A stretch of 64,000 nucleotides of DNA from NCBI RefSeq assembly GCF_003115775.1, contig NZ_QEES01000007.1, positions 87,424 to 151,423 on the forward strand. Reading direction: 5' to 3'. The notes under the pieces are model-generated. The model was not told where the DNA came from. It ran no database searches and saw only the letters and a list, made by a program, of their open reading frames with translations. Both the position numbers and the translations under genes were made by a program. Shown here piece after piece: positions 16,391 to 24,336 of the stretch; within the stretch, counting starts at the first letter, position 1; every line of letters begins with the position of its first letter. Origin of the DNA: Cellulomonas sp. WB94. GTDB taxonomy: Bacteria > Actinomycetota > Actinomycetes > Actinomycetales > Cellulomonadaceae.

Positions 16391-16553
16391 GCGACTGCCT
16401 CCCCATCGACCGGTAGCTCTGAGTCAACCAGAGTCCGACGCCCGCCGTCCGGTGGTTGACCACCCCGCAGCCACCGGTCTGGCGCACCCCGGGCGTGTCG
16501 CCGCGATGCGCGCGACGATGGGTACGACAGACGAGCCTGAGAGGAGCGCCGCC

Positions 16554-16835
16554 ATGACCCACACCTGGCACGTGACCATCAATCTCTTCGACACCGACGA
16601 CCTGAAGGCCGACGGGGTGGTCACCAAGGCCCACGCCGTCCTCACGACGTCGGCCGGCACGACCCTCAACGGCTACGGGCGCGCCCGCCGCGCCCCGGGC
16701 GACCCTGACGTCCCGGAGATCGGCGAAGAGCTCGCGTCCGCCCGCGCACTGCGCGACGTGGCCGACCGGCTGCTCAAGGCGACGTCCGACGACATCTCCC
16801 AGCTCGAGCACCACGAGGTGCATCTCCCGCAGTAG
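16554..16835 (+). CDS. DUF1876 domain protein (Rv1738/Rv2632c-like)
   Basis: This 93-residue protein matches DUF1876: THTWHVTINLFDTDD, then a beta strand with TKAHAVLTT, TLNGYGRARRAPGDPDVPEIGEELASARAL, and a terminal helix. Mycobacterial members (Rv1738) are hypoxia- and NO-induced and resemble ribosome-binding hibernation factors. The ATG at 16554 is preceded by a GAGAGGAG ribosome site. The gene ends just before a hairpin. Its neighbourhood with flavodoxin and Ddn-like genes suits a low-oxygen or redox-stress set, but that is inference. Confidence 0.85.
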   Translation: MTHTWHVTINLFDTDDLKADGVVTKAHAVLTTSAGTTLNGYGRARRAPGDPDVPEIGEELASARALRDVADRLLKATSDDISQLEHHEVHLPQ

Positions 16836-16855
16836 GCACGCCGGTCGGCGCAATT

Positions 16856-16880
16856 CCCCGGACTGGACCGGGGTCCGGGG
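16856..16880. terminator. Hairpin after the DUF1876 gene
   Basis: Arms CCCCGGAC (16856-16863) and GTCCGGGG (16873-16880) pair perfectly over 8 bp with a 9-nt loop, 21 bases past the stop. There is no clear T-tract. It is a likely intrinsic terminator separating this gene from the 5'-nucleotidase. Confidence 0.55.
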
Positions 16881-16906
16881 AGTGAATCGCAGCTGAACAG
16901 TGAATC
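16881..16906. promoter_or_regulatory. AGTGAATC direct repeat upstream of the 5'-nucleotidase
   Basis: AGTGAATC occurs at 16881-16888 and again at 16899-16906, with CTGAAC between them. The TGAA elements start 11 and then 7 bases apart. The spacing and the TGAAC core loosely recall Pho boxes of actinobacteria read in the reverse sense. Regulation by phosphate is a guess based on the downstream nucleotidase. Confidence 0.3.
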
Positions 16907-17003
16907 CGACGTTCCCGACATGTTGCCGTCCGGGGCAATGGGGCCAAGCATGGACCAGCACGAGTTCCTGTGCGCCCCCTGAGAACTCCGGAGGATCCCC
17001 AGC

Positions 17004-18833
17004 ATGAGCATCCCCATCGCGCGCCGCGTCCGGCGGCTCGGAGTGTTGGCTGCGGCCGTGGCGCTCGTCGCCGTGGCCGCTTCTCCTGCCGTGGCCGACA
17101 AGGGCCACGGGCACGAGAACGACTACCACCTGACGGTCATGGGCACCACGGACCTGCACGGCAACGCCCTCAACTGGGACTACTTCAAGAACGCCGAGTA
17201 CGACGACAAGGCCAAGAACGACCTCGGCCTCGCCAAGATCTCGACGCTGGTCGACCAGGTCCGGCAGGATCGCGGTCGATCGAACACCCTGCTCATCGAC
17301 GCGGGCGACACGATCCAGGGCACTCCCCTGGCGTACTACTACGCCAAGGTCGAGCCGATCACCTCCGGCGGCATCCACCCGATGGCCGCGGCGATGAACG
17401 CCATCGGCTATGACGCCGCGGCGCTGGGGAACCACGAGTTCAACTACGGCATCCCGCTGCTGCGGAAGTTCCAGTCGCAGCTGAACTTCCCGCTGCTGGG
17501 CGCGAACGCGATCGACGACGCGACCGGCGAGCCCGCCTTCGCGCCGTACGTGATCAAGACGATCCACCCCGCCCACGGCAAGCCCATCCGCGTCGGCATC
17601 CTCGGGCTGACCAACCCCGGGATCGCGATCTGGGACAAGGCCAACGTCGAGGGGCAGCTGAGCTTCCCCGGCCTCGTCGAGCAGGCGAAGGTCTGGGTGC
17701 CGAAGATGCGCAAGGCCGGCGCAGACGTCGTCATCGTCGCGGCCCACTCGGGCGCCGACACGTCGTCGTCGTACGGCGACGCGCTCCCCTTCCCGGAGAA
17801 CGCCGCGACGCTCGTGGCCCAGCAGGTCCCCGGGATCGACGCCATCCTGGTCGGCCACGCCCACCAGGAGATCGCCGAGCGCATCGTCACGAACGAGTCG
17901 ACCGGCAAGCCGGTCGTGCTCACCGAGCCGCTGAAGTGGGGCGAGCGACTGTCCCTGCTCGACGTCGACCTGTCGTTCACGCACGGCCGCTGGACGGTCG
18001 GCTCGGTGCACTCGAGCATCCTCAACTCCAACACCGTGCCCGAGGACCCGAAGATCGTGAACCTCCTGAAGTCGGACCAGGACAAGGTCGTGAGCTACGT
18101 CAACGGCGTGATCGGGACGGCGACGGAGCCGATGTCGGCTGCGACGGCCCGGTACGAGGACACCGCCGCGCTGGACTTCATCAACTACGTCCAGGCCCAG
18201 GAGGTCAAGGCGAACCTGACGGGCACCGACGTCGGCCTCCCCGTGCTGTCGATCGCAGCGCCCTTCAACAAGGACGCCGCGATCCCTGCCGGTGACGTGT
18301 CGGTGCGCGACATCGCGGGGCTGTACATCTACGACAACACCCTGCTCGGCATCAAGCTGACCGGCGCCCAGGTCAAGGCGTACCTCGAGAAGTCCTCGGA
18401 GTACTTCAAGGCCGTGGCGGGTCCGGGCACCTACGCGGCCGCGGACGTGACGAACGCCCCGACAGCCACGGCACCCAGCGGCACACCGGACTACAACTAC
18501 GACGTCATGGGCGGGCTCGACCAGCCGCTGACGTACGACGTCGACCTGTCGCAGGCTCCCGGCGCACGGATCACCCACCTCCAGTACGGCAGTCAGGCGA
18601 TCGACGACGCCGCGGTGTTCGTCGTCGCCATCAACAACTACCGGCAGTCGGGTGGCGGGAACTTCCCGGGCGTCACGACGGCACCGGTCGTCTACAACAA
18701 GCAGCTGGAGATCCGCCAGCTGCTCATCGACTGGGTGACCGCCGAGCAGGTGATCGATCCGTCGACCTTCTCCAAGACCAACCCTGACTGGCAGCTGACC
18801 TTCGGCGACCAGGCGCTCACCATCACTCCGTAG
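17004..18833 (+). CDS. Secreted bifunctional 2',3'-cyclic phosphodiesterase / 5'-nucleotidase family enzyme
   Basis: The enzyme hydrolyses extracellular nucleotides, releasing phosphate and nucleosides. The 609-residue protein has a classical signal peptide (RRVRRLGVLAAAVALVAVAASPAVA, likely cleaved after residue 31). Metallophosphatase motifs follow: GTTDLHGN (47-54), DAGDTIQGTP, GNHEFNYG and GHAHQE. The C-terminal 5'-nucleotidase domain contains NYRQSGGGNFPG. No cell-wall sorting signal is present at the end, so it is probably free or loosely bound outside the cell. The ATG at 17004 follows an AGGA site. A strong terminator follows the gene. Confidence 0.92.
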   Translation: MSIPIARRVRRLGVLAAAVALVAVAASPAVADKGHGHENDYHLTVMGTTDLHGNALNWDYFKNAEYDDKAKNDLGLAKISTLVDQVRQDRGRSNTLLIDAGDTIQGTPLAYYYAKVEPITSGGIHPMAAAMNAIGYDAAALGNHEFNYGIPLLRKFQSQLNFPLLGANAIDDATGEPAFAPYVIKTIHPAHGKPIRVGILGLTNPGIAIWDKANVEGQLSFPGLVEQAKVWVPKMRKAGADVVIVAAHSGADTSSSYGDALPFPENAATLVAQQVPGIDAILVGHAHQEIAERIVTNESTGKPVVLTEPLKWGERLSLLDVDLSFTHGRWTVGSVHSSILNSNTVPEDPKIVNLLKSDQDKVVSYVNGVIGTATEPMSAATARYEDTAALDFINYVQAQEVKANLTGTDVGLPVLSIAAPFNKDAAIPAGDVSVRDIAGLYIYDNTLLGIKLTGAQVKAYLEKSSEYFKAVAGPGTYAAADVTNAPTATAPSGTPDYNYDVMGGLDQPLTYDVDLSQAPGARITHLQYGSQAIDDAAVFVVAINNYRQSGGGNFPGVTTAPVVYNKQLEIRQLLIDWVTAEQVIDPSTFSKTNPDWQLTFGDQALTITP

Positions 18834-18870
18834 CGTTCTCGACGACCACCGCCGCACCCGAGCGGTGCAT

Positions 18871-18912
18871 GACGAGGGCCCCGCGCCGGCATCCCGGTGG
18901 GGGGCCCTCGTC
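18871..18912. terminator. Strong bidirectional terminator hairpin
   Basis: The 12-bp perfect arms GACGAGGGCCCC (18871-18882) and GGGGCCCTCGTC (18901-18912) enclose an 18-nt loop that can itself pair. It lies between the convergent stops of the 5'-nucleotidase (18833) and the ferredoxin (18922). Confidence 0.8.
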
Positions 18913-18921
18913 CGTCGATCG

Positions 18922-19281
18922 TCACACGCCGGCGCTCGGCTCCTGCGGCCCCGGGTGGCCGGCGACGAGGGCTGTGTCCACCCCCACAGCTCCGAGCTTC
19001 GCGGCACCCCCAGGTGACCCGAGGGGCGCCGAGCGCCCGGGGAGGGTCTCCTCGAAGAACCGCGCGTTGTCCGCGAGGAAGGGCAGCTGGATCCCCGGGA
19101 GGTCGTCCTCGTAGTAGATCGCCTCGACCGGGCACACCGGCTCGCACGCACCGCAGTCCACGCACTCGTCCGGGTGGATGTACAGCGTGCGGGCTCCCAC
19201 GTAGATGCAGTCGACGGGGCACTCCTCGACGCAGGCGCTGTCCTTCACGTCGATGCATGGCGCACCGATCACGTAGGTCAT
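18922..19281 (-). CDS. fdxA: 7Fe ferredoxin FdxA
   Basis: FdxA is a low-potential electron carrier with one 3Fe-4S and one 4Fe-4S cluster. In the 119-residue protein, C9, C17 and C50 fit the 3Fe-4S ligands, C21, C40, C43 and C46 the 4Fe-4S ligands, and C25 is the usual free cysteine. It has the typical seven-iron C-terminal extension followed by a Gly/Ala/Pro tail. It starts at ATG 19281, 57 bases after the CopD-like gene on the same strand, at the end of the nitrite-reductase operon. It could feed electrons to that system or serve general metabolism. Confidence 0.93.
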   Translation of the reverse strand: MTYVIGAPCIDVKDSACVEECPVDCIYVGARTLYIHPDECVDCGACEPVCPVEAIYYEDDLPGIQLPFLADNARFFEETLPGRSAPLGSPGGAAKLGAVGVDTALVAGHPGPQEPSAGV

Positions 19282-19338
19282 CTCGGTCTCCTTCGGATGG
19301 TCGATCTCGTGGAGGGGTCGAACGCCCCGGCCGGTTCG

Positions 19339-19779
19339 TCAGCTCACCGGCAGCGCGGTGGCCAGGAGCACGACGACGAACGAGCCGAGCAGCGACGAGA
19401 CCGCGAGGGCCCGCGCGACGACCGTGCGCCCGGCGCTGTTCGCCCAGCCGTGCAGCCCGGCAGCGAGCATCACGAGCACGAACGCGACGAGCTTGCCGGC
19501 GAGGGTCCGCCCGTACCCGGGCTGCGCGAGGGCGCTCCACGTGACCCCCTTGTGCGCGGCGAGCGCGACACCGGTCGCCACCTGCAGCGGGATCAGGACG
19601 ATGACGGTCGCGATGCCGAACCGCATCCCCAGGGTCCGCATCAGGCCGGCGCGGTCGGTCGCCTCGAGCCGCCGCCGGGCGGCCGGCAGCACCAGCGCCG
19701 AGATCGTCAGCTGACCGCCGAGCCAGACGACGGCGCCCAGCACGTGGACGAACCGCACCAACGACCACAGCCCGAGCAC
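19339..19779 (-). CDS. CopD-like integral membrane protein
   Basis: The 146-residue protein has four hydrophobic helices: FVHVLGAVVWLGGQLTISALV (about 9-29), FGIATVIVLIPLQVATGVALA, LAGKLVAFVLVMLAAGL and VVARALAVSSLLGSFVVVLLA. The first carries the HxxxxxxWxG pattern seen in CopD and related copper-resistance or DUF2269-type membrane proteins. Its GTG start at 19779 directly abuts the nirK stop (TAG then GTG), so translation is coupled. A role in copper or haem handling for the nitrite reductase is plausible but not shown. Confidence 0.75.
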   Translation of the reverse strand: MLGLWSLVRFVHVLGAVVWLGGQLTISALVLPAARRRLEATDRAGLMRTLGMRFGIATVIVLIPLQVATGVALAAHKGVTWSALAQPGYGRTLAGKLVAFVLVMLAAGLHGWANSAGRTVVARALAVSSLLGSFVVVLLATALPVS

Positions 19780-21189
19780 CTAGTACGCCTCGACGATGCC
19801 GTGGGCGCCCCGTTCGCCGTCGACGACGGCATGGTCGGTGAACGGGTAACGACCGGGCTCCGGGAGCACGAGCTCGACGAACCCTCCTTGTGCGGGCGCG
19901 AGGTCCATCACCTGCGAGGCACCCTGCTCGGCATTGCCGGCCTTCAGGCGGTAGGCGCCCTCGGCGTAGACCGTGTCGAACTGGGCGCCGACGACGTGGA
20001 AGGCCGTCCCCCGCTGCGGGCCCGCGTCGACGACCCAGACCCGCAGCCGTGACCCTGCCTTGACGCGGATCGGCGCATGGACGTACTGGTCGACGTACCC
20101 GTTGAACACGAGGGCGTCCGGCGTCTCGGCGGCGATCTTCGCCTCGTCCGCCGTCCCGTCCTGCGGGCCGAGGTACAGCTCGGACTGCACGAGCACGACC
20201 TCCGTGTCGACCGCCGGGAGGTTCGGCGGGTCGATGATCACGGCGCCGTACATCCCGTTGGCGATGTGGAGGGACATCGGCATCGTGCTGCAGTGGTAGA
20301 GCCAGGCACCTGAGTAGCGCGCGACGAACTGGTACGTCAACGACTGGCCGGGGTCGAGCGTGCGCATCGGGACGTCCGGGGCGAGCGAGCCCGCATGGAA
20401 GTCGATCCCGTGGCCCAGGTCCGCATCGTTGACGAACGTGATCGTGAAGACGTCGCCGACGCGGCCGTGCAGCGTCGGTCCGGGCGCCGTCCCGTTGTAG
20501 GTCCACAGCGTCTGCCGGACGCCGGGAGCGACCTCGACCACGGTGTCTCGCACCGCGATCGTCAGCCGGTGCTCGGTGGCCCCAGCGGCTGGCTGCAGAG
20601 TCGGGTCGTACGGTCGCCAGTCCGGTCCCGGAGCGGCCTGGAAGTCGATGACGGGCGCCGCAGCGCCCGAGGTCGCGGTCGCCATTCCACCCATGTCGTG
20701 CCCCGAGCCCGCACCCGCACCCGCAGCACCGGTCACGACGATGCTCAGCGTCATCCCCGCGGCCCGGTGCCCGGGGACGCTGCACCACCCCTCGATCGAG
20801 GCTGTCACCGGGCCGACGTCGAGGTTCGTGGAGCCGCCCGCGGCGAGCAGCGGCGTCTGCTGGCCGGTCGCAAGGACGAGGTCGTGGCGCATCGCGTCGG
20901 TGTTCGTGACGGCGAGCACCAGCCGCGTACCGGACGGCACCTCGATCACCGACGGCGTGATCCGCATCCCGGCCAGGGTCACCGCAACCGTCTGGGTGCC
21001 GCCGGCTCGGACGACCGCGCGAGGATCGCCCGCGGCGGAGCCGGATCCCCCGCCCAGCGCGACGACCAGGGCGACGACCAGCATCATCGCGCCAAGCACT
21101 GTGCCCCACAGCAGACCCCTCCGGTCTTCGGCGGGCGCGGGTGCCGCGGGCTGCTCGGTCAGGGGCGCCGTCGCGTCGGTGGCGGTCAT
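19780..21189 (-). CDS. nirK: Membrane-anchored copper nitrite reductase with fused N-terminal cupredoxin
   Basis: NirK reduces nitrite to NO. The 469-residue protein has an N-terminal membrane anchor (about 26-47) and then a cupredoxin with type-1 copper ligands H102, C136, H141 and M146. The two-domain NirK core follows. In the core, type-1 ligands are H260, C300, H308 and M313; type-2 ligands are H265, H299 and probably H453; the catalytic pair is D263 and H398. The fused cupredoxin probably passes electrons to the core, as in other three-domain NirKs. A His/Met/Gly-rich linker (GSGHDMGGM) joins the parts. Its ATG overlaps the NnrS-like stop (ATGA). Confidence 0.85.
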   Translation of the reverse strand: MTATDATAPLTEQPAAPAPAEDRRGLLWGTVLGAMMLVVALVVALGGGSGSAAGDPRAVVRAGGTQTVAVTLAGMRITPSVIEVPSGTRLVLAVTNTDAMRHDLVLATGQQTPLLAAGGSTNLDVGPVTASIEGWCSVPGHRAAGMTLSIVVTGAAGAGAGSGHDMGGMATATSGAAAPVIDFQAAPGPDWRPYDPTLQPAAGATEHRLTIAVRDTVVEVAPGVRQTLWTYNGTAPGPTLHGRVGDVFTITFVNDADLGHGIDFHAGSLAPDVPMRTLDPGQSLTYQFVARYSGAWLYHCSTMPMSLHIANGMYGAVIIDPPNLPAVDTEVVLVQSELYLGPQDGTADEAKIAAETPDALVFNGYVDQYVHAPIRVKAGSRLRVWVVDAGPQRGTAFHVVGAQFDTVYAEGAYRLKAGNAEQGASQVMDLAPAQGGFVELVLPEPGRYPFTDHAVVDGERGAHGIVEAY

Positions 21190-22379
21190 CGGGTCGACCC
21201 CGCGGGCTGTGCACTGCCCCGCGGTCGCACCGACGTCGCACGTCGTGCTTGCGCGACCGCCGTGATGGACGACCCGAGGAAGAGCAGGATCGCGACCTCC
21301 GTCCCCACGCCGCCGGCGCGCCACCACGCGGCGAGACCGAGCGCGTCGCCGAGCACCACCCGCACCAGGAGCGAGACGTGGAGCAGGGCCACATGCGCGT
21401 AGAACCACCCGCGGAACGGGAGGCGGACCCGCATCACAGCGGGCACGATCACCGGTGCGTGGCCGAAGATCATCGACATCACGAAGCCCAGGAAGACCGC
21501 ATGCAGCGCGGCGTCGTAGACCGCGACGCTCACGCCGAGGTCCCCGGCCAGGAGCCAGATGACCCCTCCCACGAGCAGCCACACGTACCCGGCCAGCAGG
21601 CACACCGCCATGAACCGCGTGACACCGGCGATCTTGACGGTCCGCCGCGCGACGTCGTGCAGCGCCCCCCAGACCGCCAGCCCGACCATCCCGGCGCCGA
21701 CGAGCCGGACGCCGACCTCCGTCGCCCCTCCCGGCATCGTCGTGAGCACGAGTCCGGCACCGAACAGCACAGCGGCGAGCAGGAACTGGCGGACCGAGGT
21801 GCGCGTGAGCATCGCGACGCGTGCCAGCTCGAGCCGCTCGCCGAGGATCGTCAGCACGAGGAAGCCTGCGATCCACGGCACCAGCCGCGGCAGCGTCCAG
21901 CCCGTCAGCCAGAGGAGGGTCGCGACGTACCAGCAGACCGCGCCGGCGGCCATGACCCGCAGGTGCAGCGCGGGCTGGATGCGGTGGACGACGACGTAGA
22001 CGACGACAAGCACGATCGACGCCACGCACAGCAGGAGCCGCCCGACGACGGGAGGCAGGCTGACCAGGACGGCGAGGCCGCCCACACCGGCGAGCGCGGG
22101 CGCCGCGTAGGCCCATCCGCGACCGAGCGCCACGGCCCGCTCGAGCGAGATCACGGTCCCCAGGAACCCGAGCGCCATGAGTGGTCCGTGGTCCGCGGCG
22201 GTTGTCGCCAGAAGTGTCGGGACGGGCAGTCCGAGCAGGAGCAGACCGCCCCACAGTGCCGCCAGCAGGCAGACCAGCCCGGCAAGCAGGAGGGGGATGC
22301 GGTGGCGAGGGACGGCGGGCGCCAGGCGGGACGATGCGCCGGCGGCAGGGCGAGGGCCGGACTGTGCGGACGTCACCAT
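21186..22379 (-). CDS. NnrS-like polytopic membrane protein
   Basis: The 397-residue protein has about twelve hydrophobic helices and resembles NnrS, a haem- and copper-containing membrane protein linked to NO tolerance and denitrification. Examples are the segments HRIPLLLAGLVCLLAALWGG, DHGPLMALGFLGTVISLERAVALG and HAVFLGFVMSMIFGHAPVIVPAV. Conserved histidines lie within or next to helices (DHGPLMA, LHAVFLG, FGHAP). It starts at ATG 22379, inside the end of the DUF59 gene, and overlaps nirK at its own end. Overlaps on both sides place it firmly in the nir operon. Assignment rests on fold pattern and context. Confidence 0.75.
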   Translation of the reverse strand: MVTSAQSGPRPAAGASSRLAPAVPRHRIPLLLAGLVCLLAALWGGLLLLGLPVPTLLATTAADHGPLMALGFLGTVISLERAVALGRGWAYAAPALAGVGGLAVLVSLPPVVGRLLLCVASIVLVVVYVVVHRIQPALHLRVMAAGAVCWYVATLLWLTGWTLPRLVPWIAGFLVLTILGERLELARVAMLTRTSVRQFLLAAVLFGAGLVLTTMPGGATEVGVRLVGAGMVGLAVWGALHDVARRTVKIAGVTRFMAVCLLAGYVWLLVGGVIWLLAGDLGVSVAVYDAALHAVFLGFVMSMIFGHAPVIVPAVMRVRLPFRGWFYAHVALLHVSLLVRVVLGDALGLAAWWRAGGVGTEVAILLFLGSSITAVAQARRATSVRPRGSAQPAGSTR

Positions 22380-22711
22380 CCGAACGCCTGCTTGGTCTCG
22401 GCGGTCATCATGTCGGGCGTCCACGTCGGCACGTGGGTCAGCACGACCTCGACGCGGTCGACCGCGCCGCCCGCGAGGAGCACGCGGCGCACCTCGTCGG
22501 TCAGGTACTCGCCGAGCGGGCACGCCGGCGTCGTCGTCGTCAGGACGACGCCCGCGACCCGGTCGTGGACGTCCAGCCCGTAGACCAGCCCGAGCGAGAC
22601 GATGTCGATGCCGAGCTCGGGGTCGATGACGTCGCGCAGGGATTCGCGGAGCTGGTCGGCCTCGGTCCCGGGACCGAGCAGGCGCGTCACGGACAGCAGG
22701 TCGCGGCTCAT
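22373..22711 (-). CDS. DUF59 / MIP18-family metal-sulfur cluster assembly factor (SufT-like)
   Basis: This 112-residue protein has the MIP18/DUF59 pattern: LRESLRDVIDPELGIDIVSLGLVYGLDV (about 20-47), TTTTPACPLGEYLTDEV with the conserved cysteine, and the C-terminal THVPTWTPDMMT. Such proteins help mature Fe-S or other metal enzymes. In this operon it may serve the cysteine-containing regulator encoded just upstream or the ferredoxin downstream. Start ATG 22711 overlaps the regulator stop by four bases. Confidence 0.85.
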   Translation of the reverse strand: MSRDLLSVTRLLGPGTEADQLRESLRDVIDPELGIDIVSLGLVYGLDVHDRVAGVVLTTTTPACPLGEYLTDEVRRVLLAGGAVDRVEVVLTHVPTWTPDMMTAETKQAFGW

Positions 22712-23484
22712 GCCGCTCCCCCGGTCCCGGCCGCGTCCGTGGTGCCGGCCGGGGAGACGTGGGCGAGGCAGAGCCCCGGCCGGACGAACGGTTCGAGACG
22801 GATCGATGCGTGGGGCGCGCCCATCTGCTCCAGGGCACCCTGCATGAGTCCGAGATGGACGCCGCAGACGACGTCGGAGTGCTCGACGGCAACCTCGCGG
22901 AAGGGGCACCGGTGCAGCTCGATCACGGTGCCGCGCACCCCAGGGCCATCGCCGTCCTGCGAGGCGGGGGCGTGGAGCGATGCGCTGACCCGCGGCGCGA
23001 ATCCCACCTCGTCCAGCAGGGCGACGATGCGGGCGACGCCGTGCTCCGCGTCCACCGGCCCGTTGGCAGGGCCGTCGGAGCCGACGACCGTGCGACCCCA
23101 TCGCCGGCCGGCCTCAGCAGCTGCGCTCCCCGCTGTCGGTGCGCCCGGTGCCGACACCGACGCACCCGCGTCGATCGTGCTCGCCAGGATCCCGGCCAGC
23201 AGCTTGTACGAGTCCGCCTCGGCGGCAGGCGCTGCCGCGGATGCGCGGAACAGCACGCGCGGGCGACCGGGCGTGGTCCGCGCCTCGATTGAGGCGTCGA
23301 CGAGGCCGGCCTCGACGAGCTGGTCCAGATGCGTGCGCACCGTGTTGGGGTGAAGTCCGATCTGGGCGGCGATGGCCTGGACGTCCTGGGCGCCCGGGAC
23401 GGCGCGCAGCACCTCGACGATGGCCACCCGGCTCACGCCGGCGAGCGCCTTGTGGGACGAGAGGTCGATCGGTTCGGAGGGCAC
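22708..23484 (-). CDS. Winged-helix regulator with C-terminal cysteines (SufR-like, possible Fe-S or NO sensor)
   Basis: The 258-residue protein begins with a winged-helix domain (residues 10-80; recognition region GLHPNTVRTHLDQLVEAGLV). The sensor domain holds C193 (HRCPF), C207 (VVCGVH) and C239 (GLCLAHV), a spacing reminiscent of SufR-type Fe-S regulators. It heads an operon of a DUF59 factor, an NnrS-like protein, NirK, a CopD-like protein and ferredoxin, and is divergent from two DUF2249 genes. An NO- or Fe-S-responsive control of this island is therefore likely. A repeat-rich element lies between the divergent starts. DNA target and ligand are inferred. Confidence 0.8.
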   Translation of the reverse strand: MPSEPIDLSSHKALAGVSRVAIVEVLRAVPGAQDVQAIAAQIGLHPNTVRTHLDQLVEAGLVDASIEARTTPGRPRVLFRASAAAPAAEADSYKLLAGILASTIDAGASVSAPGAPTAGSAAAEAGRRWGRTVVGSDGPANGPVDAEHGVARIVALLDEVGFAPRVSASLHAPASQDGDGPGVRGTVIELHRCPFREVAVEHSDVVCGVHLGLMQGALEQMGAPHASIRLEPFVRPGLCLAHVSPAGTTDAAGTGGAA

Positions 23485-23487
23485 GGT

Positions 23488-23517
23488 CTGTAGTTTTCAC
23501 TGGATCTGTAGTAAAAA
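23488..23517. promoter_or_regulatory. Candidate operator between the nir regulator and DUF2249 genes
   Basis: CTGTAGT occurs at 23488-23494 and 23506-23512, an 18-bp direct repeat. GTTTT (23493-23497) and AAAAC (23514-23518) form an inverted pair around it. This AT-rich patch is the only one in the 80-bp divergent gap and is the best candidate site for the adjacent regulator. Confidence 0.45.
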
Positions 23518-23564
23518 CAACCCGCACCCCGTACGCGCCCGATCCGAGACCCCCAGGAGCTCGC

Positions 23565-23864
23565 ATGCCCCTCGACGCCGACAGTCCCGCACTCGCACCT
23601 TCCGCTTCACCAGCGCCGACGCTCAGCGGTGGCCGCCCCCTGCATGAGCTCGACGTCCGGACGCTGCCGCACGGCGGGCGGCACGAGATCATCTTCGCCA
23701 GCCTCGACGCTCTCGAGCCCGGCGAGGCCTTCGTCATCCTCAACGACCACGACCCGAAGCCTCTGCGCTACCAGACCGAGACGCTGTGGCCGGACGTCTT
23801 CACGTGGGACTACCTCGAGGCCGGGCCGGCCCTGTGGCGCGTCGCGATCACCCGTGCCCGCTGA
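23565..23864 (+). CDS. DUF2249 domain protein (single domain)
   Basis: The 99-residue protein carries the DUF2249 signature. It reads LDVRTLPHGGRHEIIFASLDAL, then GEAFVILNDHDPKPLRYQ with the conserved NDHDPKPL, then FTWDYLEAGPALWRVAITR. DUF2249 proteins are common next to denitrification and NO-response genes in many bacteria; their biochemical role is unsettled. The ATG at 23565 follows AGGAG at 23555-23559. It is divergent from the nir operon and overlaps the next DUF2249 gene by 11 bases. Confidence 0.85.
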   Translation: MPLDADSPALAPSASPAPTLSGGRPLHELDVRTLPHGGRHEIIFASLDALEPGEAFVILNDHDPKPLRYQTETLWPDVFTWDYLEAGPALWRVAITRAR

Positions 23865-24336
23865 GGCCGCGGACGTCGTCGACGGGCTGAGCCGCGTCCT
23901 GTCGCGGGCGTGCCGTCAGCTCGCGGAGGCCGGCCAGCCGCAGCGAGCCGGCCGCCTGGCGGCCGATGGCTGGGTCCTGCTCCGCCGCACCCACCCCGTC
24001 CAGGCGCAGCGCCTCGACGGCACCATGCACCATGCCGCGCGTCTCGAGCAGCAGCTCGAGACGTCCGCGGGACCCGACCGAAAGGACCGACCTGTGCCTG
24101 TCACCGACCGAGTCGTCGATGTCCGTACCGAGATCCCCCGCACCCGCCACGAGCTGATCTTCTCGACGTTCGCCACGCTGCCAGCGGGCACCGCGTTCAT
24201 CCTGGTGAACGACCACGACCCGAAGCCGCTCTCCTACCAGCTGGCCGCGGAGAACCCCGGCGAGTTCACGTGGGAGTACCTCGAGGAGGGCCCCGAGGTC
24301 TGGCGCGTGCGGATCGGTCGCACCGGTCCGGCCTAG
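23854..24336 (+). CDS. DUF2249 domain protein with N-terminal helical extension
   Basis: This 160-residue protein has a helical N-terminal domain of about 75 residues (VVDGLSRVLSRACRQLAEAGQPQRAGRLAADGWVLLR) followed by a second DUF2249 domain with NDHDPKPLSYQ and FTWEYLEEGPEVWRVRIG. Its GTG at 23854 lies inside the preceding gene. The two DUF2249 copies are similar and likely arose by duplication. The stop is TAG within CTAG, and the convergent GGDEF/EAL gene uses the other strand of the same four bases as its own stop. Function is unknown; context links it to nitrite/NO. Confidence 0.8.
   Translation: MPAEAADVVDGLSRVLSRACRQLAEAGQPQRAGRLAADGWVLLRRTHPVQAQRLDGTMHHAARLEQQLETSAGPDRKDRPVPVTDRVVDVRTEIPRTRHELIFSTFATLPAGTAFILVNDHDPKPLSYQLAAENPGEFTWEYLEEGPEVWRVRIGRTGPA

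Noticed and set aside
15846..19151. Long reverse-strand frame upstream of the small lipoprotein
   Set aside because: Only the last 113 codons encode a sensible protein; the rest is antisense to the 5'-nucleotidase and DUF1876 genes.
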